64,000 bases of DNA from Tunturibacter psychrotolerans (lineage in GTDB: Bacteria; Acidobacteriota; Terriglobia; Terriglobales; Acidobacteriaceae): assembly GCF_040359615.1 (NCBI RefSeq), contig NZ_CP132942.1:1922001-1986000 (forward strand), in the 5' to 3' direction. This document shows, in pieces, positions 7,915-17,007 of the stretch. Numbering within the stretch: the stretch's first letter is position 1; every line of letters starts with the position of its first letter. Under the pieces are notes generated by a model, which was not told where the DNA came from, ran no database searches, and saw nothing but the letters and a program-made list of their open reading frames with translations. The position numbers and the translations under genes were made by a program.

Positions 7915-7997
7915 TCTTCCTCCGCCTGATCGATACGACCCATAGTTCGCAGACCCCTCGCAAACTGCTACACTGCGAAGTCGTCTGAAACTCCTTT

Positions 7998-8858
7998 ATG
8001 TCCGACTTGAAAACCATTGCAATTCTCGGCGCCGGCACCATGGGCAACGGTATCGCGCACGTCTGTGCCCGCTCCGGCTTCAACGTCATCCTCTACGATC
8101 TGCAGCAGCCGTTTCTTGATCGCGGGCTTGCCACGATTGAAAAAAATCTTGCTCGCGAAGTGGCGAAGAACAAGCTCACGCAGCAGCAATTCGACGAGGC
8201 GAGGGCACGTATCACTCCCACGCTCGACCGCGAAGCGCTTGGCAGTTGCAGCCTTGCCATCGAGGCGGCGACGGAGAAGTTTGCCATCAAGTCGGAGATC
8301 TTCCGCGATCTCGACCGCATCCTTCCGGCCGATGCCATCCTTGCGACCAATACCAGTTCCATCTCGATCACGAAGCTTGCCGCGGTGACGAAGCGTCCTG
8401 AAAACGTCATCGGCATGCACTTCTTCAACCCGGTGCCGGTGATGCAGCTTGTCGAGGTCATTCGTGGCCTCGCAACGTCGCAGGCGACCTTCGACGCTGT
8501 TCAGGCGCTTTCCAAGCGGCTCGGCAAGACTCCGGTCGAGGTGAACGACGCCGCCGGATTTATCTCAAACCGAGTGTTGATGCCGCTGATCAATGAGGCG
8601 ATCTACTCCGTGATGGAGGGTGTGGCCACGGCCGAAGCTGTCGATCAGGTCTTCGTGCTTGGCATGGCGCATCCCATGGGGCCGCTGACACTTGCCGACT
8701 TCATCGGTCTCGATGTCTGCGCTGACATCATGCGTGTCCTCGCGGATGGACTTGGCAGTCCGAAGTACAACCCCTGCCCGCTTCTGGTCCGCATGGTAGA
8801 CGCAGGCTGGTTGGGGCGAAAATCAGGTAGAGGCTTTTACACGTACCCCACAACGTAG
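7998..8858 (+). CDS. hbd: 3-hydroxybutyryl-CoA dehydrogenase
   Basis: 286 residues, the usual length for the single-activity enzyme (about 282). The NAD-binding motif GAGTMGNGIA is at 11-20, followed by the conserved IEAATEKFAIKSEIF, LATNTSSISITKLA, GMHFFNPVPVMQLVEVI (catalytic His in GMHFFNP), VNDAAGFISNRVL and the C-terminal GLGSPKYNPCPLLVRMVDAG. It interconverts acetoacetyl-CoA and 3-hydroxybutyryl-CoA in the cytoplasm, in butyrate/PHB or beta-oxidation routes. The MaoC-like gene one gene downstream is consistent with acyl-CoA metabolism. FadB2/PaaH-type naming is an alternative. Confidence 0.93.
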   Translation: MSDLKTIAILGAGTMGNGIAHVCARSGFNVILYDLQQPFLDRGLATIEKNLAREVAKNKLTQQQFDEARARITPTLDREALGSCSLAIEAATEKFAIKSEIFRDLDRILPADAILATNTSSISITKLAAVTKRPENVIGMHFFNPVPVMQLVEVIRGLATSQATFDAVQALSKRLGKTPVEVNDAAGFISNRVLMPLINEAIYSVMEGVATAEAVDQVFVLGMAHPMGPLTLADFIGLDVCADIMRVLADGLGSPKYNPCPLLVRMVDAGWLGRKSGRGFYTYPTT

Positions 8859-8890
8859 GACATTGGCATGGGCTCAATTTCGAGGTTTCC

Positions 8891-9745
8891 ATGAGACACA
8901 CGACGCTTTTAGCAATTGTGTTGATCTCTGTTAGCTGTGTCGCTCAGACGCAGGCCCCCGAGTCTTCTTCGTTTCTGACGGATCTTAAAAACATGCCCTC
9001 ACAGATCCGGGCCGGAACATTCGATTCTCAAGCTTTCCGCGCATCGCAGGCTCGGGCCGAGAGAGATGCGAACCTCGACTTGCACGCTATCTGCCGTCTT
9101 CTCGAAGCTGATCTTGTAGACGCCAATATGGAAGTGAGAGGGCATGCTGTAGTGGTGCTTGGTGGCCTTGTTCGTCGGATCGGCAATACAGAGGCGGATC
9201 GACAACTCCTGGCGTCCACCGTGCTCTCTTGCCTCGACAAGAGCAATGATCAGGGCATTCAGCTTATGTGCAGCACCCTGATCGACCATCGGACGCCGAT
9301 GTCTGCCATCGCCCAATTCAAAGATTTAGCGGCTCGTAAGATCGCAGATGGAACTGCTTATTCTTCGCTGGCGATTGGGCTAGCCCGGGTGGCGACAAGT
9401 GGGCCAAATCCAGATGCCGATGCCGTGCTCGCAGATTTCTTCAGGAGTCCGAGTGTGTCCGATGATTTGAAGACGAGGGCGATCTTCAGTCTTCAGAATA
9501 TGCCCCTCTCGGATCAGGTGCTGGACGCTGTGGCCGAACTTCTGTCGAAGACAAAGAGCGATGAATTAAAGCTGAAGATTATTCAGGTTTCGCCAAAGTT
9601 TGGCGAACACGCTATGGAAAGGGAGCACCATACACTGCTCGCTCTCGAGGCGAATCTGAGCGAAAGCGAAAAAGTACGTCAGGCAGCGGGGAACGCTCTC
9701 CGAGCAAGCCCGCAGGCTGACACGGCAGTTCCGGGGATACACTGA
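8891..9745 (+). CDS. Secreted HEAT-like helical-repeat protein
   Basis: 284 residues with an N-terminal signal peptide (LLAIVLISVSCVAQTQA). The Cys at the end of the hydrophobic run lacks a good lipobox, so ordinary Sec cleavage after AQTQA is as likely as lipidation. The remainder is all-helical, with units such as DANMEVRGHAVVVLGGLVRR and SDDLKTRAIFSLQNMPLSDQ that resemble HEAT-type repeats used for protein binding. No enzyme motif. It begins 32 nt after the dehydrogenase gene and ends 28 nt before the MaoC-like gene, all on the plus strand, so co-transcription is likely but the link to acyl-CoA chemistry is unclear. Confidence 0.65.
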   Translation: MRHTTLLAIVLISVSCVAQTQAPESSSFLTDLKNMPSQIRAGTFDSQAFRASQARAERDANLDLHAICRLLEADLVDANMEVRGHAVVVLGGLVRRIGNTEADRQLLASTVLSCLDKSNDQGIQLMCSTLIDHRTPMSAIAQFKDLAARKIADGTAYSSLAIGLARVATSGPNPDADAVLADFFRSPSVSDDLKTRAIFSLQNMPLSDQVLDAVAELLSKTKSDELKLKIIQVSPKFGEHAMEREHHTLLALEANLSESEKVRQAAGNALRASPQADTAVPGIH

Positions 9746-9773
9746 AACGATACAAATAGAAGAGGGAGAGGAC

Positions 9774-10229
9774 ATGCCGCAGGAGTTTTATTACGAAGAC
9801 TTTTACGTAGGCCAGAAGTTCCATTCGCTTGGCCAGGCCAAGGTGACCGCCGAAGAGATCAAAGAGTTCGGCAACAAGTACGATCCGCAGCCCTTCCATC
9901 TGGACGAGGCTGCCGGCGAAAACTCCTTCTTCAAAGGCCTCGCTGCATCGGGCTGGCTGACCGCCGCCATCGTTATGCGTCTTCGCGTTCAGTCGATCAC
10001 GGTTGCTGGTGGCATGATCGGCGCGGGCGTCGAAGAGATGCGCTGGACTGAGCCTGTTCGCCCCGGCGATTCGCTCCGCACCGAGATCGAGGTTGTCGGT
10101 GTCCGCCAATCAAACTCCCGCAAGGAGTACGGTGTAGTCCGCACCCGCACACTCGCCTTTAACCAGCGCGATCAGGTGGTCCTGCGTTCTACGGTCAATT
10201 TTCTCGCTCCCGTTAGACCGACTGCCTAG
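9774..10229 (+). CDS. MaoC-like (R)-hydratase/dehydratase domain protein
   Basis: 151 residues forming a single hot-dog domain. YYEDFYVGQKF is the family's N-terminal strand; KYDPQPFHLDEAAG carries the hydratase-type Asp and His; SGWLTAAIVMRL is the central helix, and RPGDSLRTEIEVVGVRQSNS the following strands. MaoC-like proteins hydrate enoyl-CoA or act on related thioesters. A ribosome site (AGAGGGAGAGGAC) precedes ATG 9774. It lies 15 nt upstream of a small uncharacterised gene. Placement near an hbd gene supports an acyl-CoA role. Substrate not determinable. Confidence 0.88.
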   Translation: MPQEFYYEDFYVGQKFHSLGQAKVTAEEIKEFGNKYDPQPFHLDEAAGENSFFKGLAASGWLTAAIVMRLRVQSITVAGGMIGAGVEEMRWTEPVRPGDSLRTEIEVVGVRQSNSRKEYGVVRTRTLAFNQRDQVVLRSTVNFLAPVRPTA

Positions 10230-10244
10230 CAGGAACCAACTCCA

Positions 10245-10484
10245 ATGACGACTGAAGATCTCGCTCTTCTCAAATCCAGCATCGACCTGGTTGTTACGCT
10301 GGAGACCGTCGAGGGCGAGCGGTTCCTTGCTCAAGTTCTCTTCGTCTTCGACGGCGAAGAGACCCCCGACGTCTTTTACCTGAAGGTCGAACCGGGTCCC
10401 GACGGCAATTTTGTCCCGATAGGAAGCGTCGGCCATTCGACGCTACTCGCCGATATCGCTGCGGTTCATCGACTGGAGTCGTGA
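10245..10484 (+). CDS. Small conserved hypothetical protein
   Basis: 79 residues, acidic, no signal peptide or membrane segment. It opens with DLALLKSSIDLVVTLETVEG, then a strand pair LAQVLFVFDGEETPDVFYL and a Pro/Gly turn before FVPIGSVGHSTLLADIAAV. The pattern suggests a small Sm/SH3-like beta barrel, but this is a guess. The gene starts 15 nt after the MaoC-like gene and is followed by the MBL hydrolase gene 71 nt later, so it probably belongs to the same transcript. I do not recognise the family. Confidence 0.7.
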   Translation: MTTEDLALLKSSIDLVVTLETVEGERFLAQVLFVFDGEETPDVFYLKVEPGPDGNFVPIGSVGHSTLLADIAAVHRLES

Positions 10485-10555
10485 CGCTGTAGCCGGGCGA
10501 ACCAATCTGGTTACCTTGCCCGAATACTCACAACCAATCGGCGTATTCTTAGCGA

Positions 10556-11623
10556 ATGATGCGTATGACAGTGCTCGCCTCCGGCTCCAAAGGCAATAGC
10601 ACCGTCATCGCCAGCTGCCGGACGCGCGTCCTGGTTGATGCTGGTCTCTCATGCCGCGAGCTGCTGAAGCGCATGGCCATCGCCGGAGAAGACCCTTCCG
10701 CGCTCGATGCCATCCTCATCACGCATGAGCATCAGGACCACGTAGCGGGCCTGGCTGTGCTTGCTCGCCGTCTCAAGATTCCCGTCTTCTTTACCGAGCC
10801 GACCCACCGCGCCTGGGTGCGTATGCTCACCCCTCGCAGTACGATGACCTACGCCAAGTGGCTCGATCATGTACAGCGCGAAAAGGAAGCCCGCGCCGCC
10901 ACGATAGTCGCAAGCACCTCGACCGCTGGCGTTGCCGCACAGTTAGCCGCGCAGGCCGAGGCGATCGCTAGCATCTCCGCCGAGGCCGCCGCGCTCAGCC
11001 GCTCAGACGACCCAAACGCTTCTCTCGAGCTTCCCATCGATCCGGACGACGAAGAGCTCTGCGGCCCTGAACTTGAATCTGCCGCCGCACAAAAGACCGC
11101 ATCGAGGAGCGATCCCACTCACCTGCCTGCTGTCGAGTACTTCCACTCTGGCACACGGTTCTCCATTGGCGATATCGACATCACGCCCTTCACCATTCCG
11201 CACGACGCGGCGGATCCCTGTGGCTTCGTCTTCGAGTCCGAAGGCATCCGCATGGCGCTGGCAACGGACCTCGGCTACATGCCACCCAACGTCAAATCCG
11301 CGCTGAAGCGTATCGATGTTCTGTTACTCGAGTCCAACCACGACCTCGAGATGCTACGCGACGGGCCGTATCCGTGGTCGGTCAAGCAACGCGTTCTGTC
11401 TCGGGTCGGCCACCTGTCGAACAACGCCACGGCGGAGTTTCTGCAGAAGGACTACGACGGTGGCGCGGCATGGATCGTTCTCGGCCATCTCTCCGAGTCC
11501 AACAACGCTCCTGAGCTGGCGCGGCTCGCGGCCGAGCAGGCGCTGAGCAATCAGCCCACCTTGCTCGGTAACCGAATTCTTTTAGCAGGGCAGGCCGTTC
11601 CACTTGATCCAATCTGCCTGTAA
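10556..11623 (+). CDS. MBL-fold metallohydrolase (YycJ-like) with a large internal insert
   Basis: 355 residues. The start MTVLASGSKGNSTVIAS and the metal-binding HEHQDH at 57-62 mark the YycJ/RNase J-related MBL group, and the later blocks TIPHDAADPCGFVF, ALATDLGY, LLLESNHD and LGHLSESNN complete the di-zinc site. YycJ-type proteins are about 260 residues; here residues ~92-192 are extra: a helical Ala-rich stretch (AAQLAAQAEAIASISAEAAA) then an acidic Ser/Asp/Glu segment. The insert sits between the metal motif and the next core strand. Exonuclease activity has been proposed for the family. Start could also be ATG 10559 or 10565. Confidence 0.88.
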   Translation: MMRMTVLASGSKGNSTVIASCRTRVLVDAGLSCRELLKRMAIAGEDPSALDAILITHEHQDHVAGLAVLARRLKIPVFFTEPTHRAWVRMLTPRSTMTYAKWLDHVQREKEARAATIVASTSTAGVAAQLAAQAEAIASISAEAAALSRSDDPNASLELPIDPDDEELCGPELESAAAQKTASRSDPTHLPAVEYFHSGTRFSIGDIDITPFTIPHDAADPCGFVFESEGIRMALATDLGYMPPNVKSALKRIDVLLLESNHDLEMLRDGPYPWSVKQRVLSRVGHLSNNATAEFLQKDYDGGAAWIVLGHLSESNNAPELARLAAEQALSNQPTLLGNRILLAGQAVPLDPICL

Positions 11624-11727
11624 CTCTTGTGTTACCAACGTTTGCACAGAGTTGCTTATACGGTTACTGTTCGGTGAATCCTTTCTTTCCGTCCGGTTGT
11701 CTAACAGGGTAGAATGGTGACTATAAA

Positions 11728-12222
11728 GTGATGAAAAAAACAGCGTTAGCATTTCCAGTGAACCGCAGAACCCACACCCATGGCTGCATCGATCAGGTGG
11801 TGGGGGATATCCTCTCCGGTTGGCGCTATGACATTTCTGGTCTCTCCCCCGCCATGCGCACGGACTACGATCAGCATATGTCCGACTGCAGCCATTGCCG
11901 CCGCCGCCAGCGCATCGCCCGCACCATCGACGTCCTTCTGATGAGTGTCAGCACCCTCTCCATCGTGGCCTTCCTGCTGGCCGCAGTCGTCATTCACAGG
12001 GTTGAGGTTGTCACTCACATCAATACCGTCAGGGTCCATCTGAATCAGGCACATGCTGTCGCCGTCTCGCTTGAGGCAGTCGCCATCGCCGGCCTTGTGT
12101 TTTCAACGCTCCTCTGGGTTCTGGTTGCAATCACGACGCCGCTTCCCGGTTTCATTGGGGGCATTGTCCAAGAGCGGATTCCCGCGGACCTTCGCGACCG
12201 GTTCACCAAGAACGCCGCCTGA
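11728..12222 (+). CDS. Zinc-finger (HxxxCxxC) inner-membrane protein, anti-sigma-like
   Basis: 164 residues. The N-terminal third has a putative zinc site HMSDCSHC (HxxxCxxC) as in the ZAS domains of anti-sigma factors, with an upstream His/Cys (THGCIDQ). Two hydrophobic segments follow (VSTLSIVAFLLAAVVIHRV and LEAVAIAGLVFSTLLWVLVA). No sigma-factor gene is adjacent, so partnership with a sigma factor is not supported by context. It could equally be a structural zinc protein. A start at ATG 11731 is possible. Confidence 0.65.
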   Translation: MMKKTALAFPVNRRTHTHGCIDQVVGDILSGWRYDISGLSPAMRTDYDQHMSDCSHCRRRQRIARTIDVLLMSVSTLSIVAFLLAAVVIHRVEVVTHINTVRVHLNQAHAVAVSLEAVAIAGLVFSTLLWVLVAITTPLPGFIGGIVQERIPADLRDRFTKNAA

Positions 12223-12342
12223 GAACAGCTGTGAATTGTTGAGTTGTTGGCGGCGGTAGCCCGGCTCGTCTTCTTAGAATGACGTTAGCTTTCCGCTGCT
12301 GACGACAACTCACCTCCCTACATTTGATAGCGTAGAGAAATC

Positions 12343-13170
12343 ATGTCCCCCGCTCCTGAAGGCGAAGTCCTTCCTCCGCATACCGGCGCAACGACCGATC
12401 ATCCGATCCCCGACTACGAGCGAGAGGTGTCACGCCCTAACTCTCGCGAACGCGGCTGGAATTTTCTCGCTACTCCTGGCACGTACATTTTGCTGGGCAT
12501 CAACATCGCGGTCTTCTGCTACATGATCTTCCGGGGCGTGTCACTCACGAGCCCCACTCCGGGTCAACTGCTCTACTTCGGCGCCACAAATACGGAGTTC
12601 ATTCTGCATGGCCAGTGGTATCGCCTGCTCACGGCTACCTTCGTCCACGTTGGCCTGCTCCACATCGCGACCAATATGTGGTGCTTGTGGAACCTCGGAC
12701 TGCTGGGCGAACCGCTGCTGGGTCCTTTCGGGCTGATCGCTGTCTACGTCCTCACTGGCGTCGCTGGTAATCTGCTGGGCCTGTTCTCCAATGTGGTCTT
12801 TCGCGATTACAGCTCGGTGGGCGCAGGGGCCTCGGGCGCGGTTTTTGGCATCGCCGGAATCCTCATCATTCTGCTTTCGAACAAGAAGCTTCCGATCCCA
12901 GCGTTCGAACTGAACCGCCTTCGCCGCTCCGTCATCCAGTTCGCAGTGCTGAATCTGATCATCGGCATCGGCGCCAACTTTACCAGCATTGTGCGCATCG
13001 ATAATCACGCTCATATCGGCGGCTTTCTCAGCGGATTGGCCTTGGGTGTACCGCTGGTGCCACGCATGACTTCCGGTCGCGCACGCTACCTCGCGCGGCA
13101 GAAGATCAGCTTCGCCGCCGCCGCGTTTCTGCTGTTCCTCTTCGCGTACTTCATCACCAAGCTTAGGTAG
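12343..13170 (+). CDS. Rhomboid-family intramembrane serine protease
   Basis: 275 residues. A disordered N terminus of ~45 residues precedes the first helix (YILLGINIAVFCYMIF). The rhomboid signature follows: GQWYRLLTATFVHVGLLHIA (His of the helix-2 region), NMWCLWNLG, then GAGASGAVFGIAG with the catalytic Ser in GxSG, and DNHAHIGGFLSG with the catalytic His. Six to seven membrane helices are seen. These proteases cut transmembrane segments within the inner membrane. It is monocistronic. The next gene is convergent, with a strong hairpin between them. Confidence 0.93.
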   Translation: MSPAPEGEVLPPHTGATTDHPIPDYEREVSRPNSRERGWNFLATPGTYILLGINIAVFCYMIFRGVSLTSPTPGQLLYFGATNTEFILHGQWYRLLTATFVHVGLLHIATNMWCLWNLGLLGEPLLGPFGLIAVYVLTGVAGNLLGLFSNVVFRDYSSVGAGASGAVFGIAGILIILLSNKKLPIPAFELNRLRRSVIQFAVLNLIIGIGANFTSIVRIDNHAHIGGFLSGLALGVPLVPRMTSGRARYLARQKISFAAAAFLLFLFAYFITKLR

Positions 13171-13185
13171 GCTGGTTAACGAGCG

Positions 13186-13232
13186 AGCGAGTCAGCAAGC
13201 TGGCGAACTTCTCGCCGACTTGCTGACTCGCT
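13186..13232. terminator. Perfect 14-bp inverted repeat with inner stem between convergent genes
   Basis: AGCGAGTCAGCAAG at 13186-13199 is matched exactly by its complement at 13219-13232, and an inner GGCGA/TCGCC stem lies between them. It sits between the convergent rhomboid and TonB-receptor genes. There is no T tract on either side, so it is a hairpin that may stop or protect transcripts from both sides rather than a classical terminator. Confidence 0.6.
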
Positions 13233-13280
13233 GTATCCCGCTGACCTGCCAGAGATCCGACGGCGCCGATGAACGCAACC

Positions 13281-16200
13281 TCAGAACGATAGCTTGAGGG
13301 CAAGTTGTATCAAGCGGGGATTGTTGACGATTGAGTTCACCGAACCGAAGAACGGGGACACTGTGCCCGCGGCCGGTGAATTGAAGTTGATGTCGGCGAT
13401 TGGCGATGCGTATTGCGGGTGATTGAACAGGTTGAAGAACTCAGCGCGGAAGTTCAAGCCCATCTCACGTGGCAAGCGGAATTGCTTGATGAGTGAGAAG
13501 TCGGAGTTGACGAAATCGGGTCCCGCGACGGGAAGACGACTGGCATTGCCGAGCTTGCCGGGGGTGATCAACGCGCCGGTGTTAGGGTCAAGTTGTTGGG
13601 CCTGAGCGGGGGTAAAGCAAGCACGGTTGATCCACTGGTACAGGTGGTGGCTTGCTGCGTGCGTATCGCAGCCGGCAACCTGGTCGGGCCGGTTGAGATT
13701 GAAGCTGTTGCCGCCTTCATTGAAGGTATTACCGGATTGGTTGTTGCTGTCGATCAGAGGAACCGGGAAGCCTGACGAGATCCTTTCAATCAGCGTGACC
13801 TGCCAGTTACCGAGAAGACTGTCGGTCACAGGCCCCCAAGAGCTTCCGAATGCCTTGCCCTTGCCGAACGGCAGGTCATAGATGATGCTTGCCGTGAAGC
13901 TGTGATTCAGGTTGATCTGCGACAGGCTCCAGTCGAGATTTTGCCAGTTGGGCAGTGGGAAATACACCGCGCTCAACAACGAGCCCAGGCCGTCACTTAG
14001 ACCGTTGTCGTAGGTGCGTGAGTAGGTGTACGCGATTAGCGCGTAGAGACCGTGCTTGGGCGCCTTGGTCTCGGCTTTGATCTGCAGCGAGTTGTAGTGG
14101 GTCTTTCCCACATCGCCAAAGAGAATGATGGAGTTGAAGTTCTCGGTGGGGAAGGGAAAGATGTAAGGTGCGCCGCCGGGGAGACAGCCGATCGTATAGG
14201 TAGGGTCGACTCCGCAAGCAGAGGGGCTGTTGACGTTGATGGCGTTGCCGCTAACCAAGATGTGGCCAGCGACCGCGCCGGCATAGCCAGCCGTGAGAAG
14301 AACATCGCCGGGTAGCTGCCGTTCTACGTTGACATTATATTGATGGACCCTGCCGGGCTGGAAGTTGGGTGGCTGGTAGTAGAACGTGCCTTGGAAATTC
14401 TCCACAGTCCCCGGCGTGGGCGGAATCGGAAAACCGGTGGAGAGGAAAAAGGGTTCCGAAGGTGTTCCGCCGTTGAGGGCGCAGAATGAAGTCGCAAAGG
14501 CGCAGCCAGCGCCGGCGAACTGATCCGTCTCGCCCAGGTTGGGAGGATTTTGCCACAGGCCCTGTGCACCCTGACTCCAGACAGAGTCGTGGTAGATGCC
14601 GAAACCGGCGCGGAGCACGGTCCTGTCGCTTCCAGCAACCTTCCAGGCGAAGCCCACGCGTGGTTCGTACGCACCCCCGAACCTATCGATGCCCGCCGCT
14701 CGGTTCACTCCGTCCTGCCCGGCGATGAGAAGCGCTCGGGTCGAGGGGATATAGTTCGCCATCCGGTCATGAACCTCGGTGATCGGACTTGTAATGCCCC
14801 ACGCCAGGCCTAGGTTGACGGTCAGCGACGGGGTGAGTCGCCAGTCGTCCTCGACGAAGGGCCTTATGATCTTCCAGCGGCGGCCGGTGATTGAGCCATT
14901 GGTTGTCTGGTCGTGGATGGCGCCTCCGCTAATTCCCATCAGCAGATCTGCCATGGGATTGCCGGCGGCTTCACCTCCCCCAGTGAAGTTTCCGGTGACA
15001 CCAGGGAGCAGAAAGCCGGATCCAAAGGCCTCTGTGCCCACATTCATCTGGTTGGCACGGAGATCAACGCCGACGTGTATATCGTGTTTGCCGCGGATTA
15101 GGTCGAGATCGTCTTTGAAGGAGTAGATATTGGTTCCACCCTGAAAGGGGGAGTAGCCACGGTCGCCGAGTGACCAGTATCCGCTGGTGGGCTCGATAGA
15201 AACCACACCTTGACTGAAGGAACCTCCGGCGAGTGGGGTACCGTCCGGCGAGCAGCCTGTATTGGCATTGGGAATGCCCAGGAGGGCCGATCCGCAGGTG
15301 AAGTTACCCTGTGAGTCAATGTAGTTGAAGATGCGGTCGTACCCGAAGGTGGCCTGGTTGAGTGTGTTGGCTGCAAACACGTGGCTCCAGCCGACGGCGG
15401 CATTGCGTGCGTGGTTGATCAGGTTTTCATTGCTGCCGAAGGCGTTGAGTTCGGCAAGGCCGGGAGCACCGCCGGGCGCAAAAGAGAATGCCTGGTCGTA
15501 GCTGAAGCGGCCAAACAGGTTGTCCTTGGTCGTGAGCGAATGGTCTACTCGAACATCGAATTTGGTTTCGTTCAGGATGCGGACGGGCTCGTTGACGTAG
15601 TTGAAGCCGTTGCCGTTAGCGTTGGGCGCGGGATAGATATTGAGCAGTCCCTGGCCAGCGCTGTTGATCAGGTTTGTAGGGATCTTGTTGCAGGGGGTTC
15701 CCTGTGACTGGCTTCCGTCGGGGTTCGCGGGTATAGGATTGCCGTTGCCGTCGCATTGGAAGTAGACGTTTGGGTAGATGGCCGGGTTGGAGGATGAGCC
15801 GGCCATATTAGGGTTGGCAATGGCTAAACCTGAGACAGGTTGACCGAAGGGGTCGGCCGAGAAGTCGCCCTTGCGCATCGCGAGTGAAGGAATGAAACCG
15901 GTGAAGGTGATTCCTTGGCGCTGATATTTCTGCTCGCCATCCACGAAGAAAAACGTTTTGTTGTGGATGATGGGCCCACCGAAAGTGCCGCCAAATTGAT
16001 TCAAATTGAACTTCGGGGTTGTAGTGGCAAAGGGGCCCTTGGCGTCGAAGTCGGTATTGCGGACGAACTCAAAGAGAGATCCGTGGAAGTTATTCGTGCC
16101 CGATTTAGTCGTGACCAGCACGGTTGGGCCGGCGCGGGTGCCGTATTCCGCCGAGTAGCTGTAGGTAAGCACCTTGAATTCCGCGATATCGTCGATGGAA

Positions 16201-16919
16201 GAAAGGACGCCAACTCCGCCCGCCGTCAGCTCGTTATTATCGACTCCGTCGAGGAGCCAATCGGTGCTGTTGGGCCGGGAACCGCCGACCGACAGAGAGA
16301 AGGAACCGCGCGCAGCCACCTCGCTGTCGGTGCCAGAGGTGAAAAAGCTGCCGGAGTTGGTCTCCGCTGTAGCGCCTGCGGTGAGCGTGGCGAGTTGCAC
16401 GAAGTCGCGACCGTTCAAGGGAAGCTGCGACACCTGCTGCGCGGTAATGACCTGGCCGAGCGAAGGGTTCGTGGTCTCGGTCGTTACGGCGTCACCGGAG
16501 ACCGTCACGGTAGAGACTACGGTTGCAGGAACGATAGAAAAATCAAGTTCGCGGGCTTCGTCGACCTGGAGATTGAGATCTTTGGCTTCTGTGCTTTGAA
16601 AGCCGGTGAAGTCGACGCGCACGGTGAAAAGCCCGACAGGGAGCAAAGGAACCAGATAGTGGCCGGCGCTGTCTGTCTTGGCTTCGCGAGTCAGGCCGGT
16701 GGCCTGGGCGGTCACCGTGATTGTAGCCTCCGCGATGGCCGATCCGGATTTATCGCGGACATTCCCCGAGAAACTACCGGTGGCCTGGGCGTGTAAGGCA
16801 GGACAGATGGCAAACGCGAGAGCAAAGGCAACAACAAAAAATGAGGTTTTGAGCGAAATCATATTCGTCAAACCTTCTATAAAGTTCGGACACTGGCCGT
16901 TCCTGATTATGCGTTTCAT
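13281..16919 (-). CDS. Oar-type TonB-dependent receptor with carboxypeptidase-regulatory-like domain
   Basis: 1212 residues. After a signal peptide (residues ~20-46, ending ALHAQA) comes a carboxypeptidase-regulatory-like domain (SFSGNVRDKSGSAIAEATIT...), then a plug domain (QLPLNGRDFVQLATLTAG, LDGVDNNE, EYGTRAGPTVLVTTKSGTNN) and a long beta barrel ending NPRLIQLALKLSF. This is the large outer-membrane Oar family expanded in Acidobacteriota and used for uptake or surface binding of bulky substrates. Two starts are credible: ATG 16919 has AGGGG 6 nt upstream, while ATG 16862 gives a tighter signal peptide and has AGAAGG 10 nt upstream. No TonB, ExbB or regulator gene is adjacent; substrate unknown. 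Confidence 0.93.
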   Translation of the reverse strand: MKRIIRNGQCPNFIEGLTNMISLKTSFFVVAFALAFAICPALHAQATGSFSGNVRDKSGSAIAEATITVTAQATGLTREAKTDSAGHYLVPLLPVGLFTVRVDFTGFQSTEAKDLNLQVDEARELDFSIVPATVVSTVTVSGDAVTTETTNPSLGQVITAQQVSQLPLNGRDFVQLATLTAGATAETNSGSFFTSGTDSEVAARGSFSLSVGGSRPNSTDWLLDGVDNNELTAGGVGVLSSIDDIAEFKVLTYSYSAEYGTRAGPTVLVTTKSGTNNFHGSLFEFVRNTDFDAKGPFATTTPKFNLNQFGGTFGGPIIHNKTFFFVDGEQKYQRQGITFTGFIPSLAMRKGDFSADPFGQPVSGLAIANPNMAGSSSNPAIYPNVYFQCDGNGNPIPANPDGSQSQGTPCNKIPTNLINSAGQGLLNIYPAPNANGNGFNYVNEPVRILNETKFDVRVDHSLTTKDNLFGRFSYDQAFSFAPGGAPGLAELNAFGSNENLINHARNAAVGWSHVFAANTLNQATFGYDRIFNYIDSQGNFTCGSALLGIPNANTGCSPDGTPLAGGSFSQGVVSIEPTSGYWSLGDRGYSPFQGGTNIYSFKDDLDLIRGKHDIHVGVDLRANQMNVGTEAFGSGFLLPGVTGNFTGGGEAAGNPMADLLMGISGGAIHDQTTNGSITGRRWKIIRPFVEDDWRLTPSLTVNLGLAWGITSPITEVHDRMANYIPSTRALLIAGQDGVNRAAGIDRFGGAYEPRVGFAWKVAGSDRTVLRAGFGIYHDSVWSQGAQGLWQNPPNLGETDQFAGAGCAFATSFCALNGGTPSEPFFLSTGFPIPPTPGTVENFQGTFYYQPPNFQPGRVHQYNVNVERQLPGDVLLTAGYAGAVAGHILVSGNAINVNSPSACGVDPTYTIGCLPGGAPYIFPFPTENFNSIILFGDVGKTHYNSLQIKAETKAPKHGLYALIAYTYSRTYDNGLSDGLGSLLSAVYFPLPNWQNLDWSLSQINLNHSFTASIIYDLPFGKGKAFGSSWGPVTDSLLGNWQVTLIERISSGFPVPLIDSNNQSGNTFNEGGNSFNLNRPDQVAGCDTHAASHHLYQWINRACFTPAQAQQLDPNTGALITPGKLGNASRLPVAGPDFVNSDFSLIKQFRLPREMGLNFRAEFFNLFNHPQYASPIADINFNSPAAGTVSPFFGSVNSIVNNPRLIQLALKLSF

Positions 16920-16979
16920 TACAACCCCTTTCGATAACTTCGGCTAAAGGTGGTTCTTGCGTGTGGAGGAAGATTGCAG

Positions 16980-17007
16980 CTTATAGAGCAATGCACTACT
17001 CAAGCAA
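16980..17007 (-). promoter_or_regulatory. Candidate sigma-70 promoter of the TonB-dependent receptor
   Basis: On the minus strand TTGCTT (17007-17002) and TATAAG (16985-16980) are separated by 16 nt, giving a start near 16973 and a 5' leader of about 50-110 nt before the receptor gene. Confidence 0.5.
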
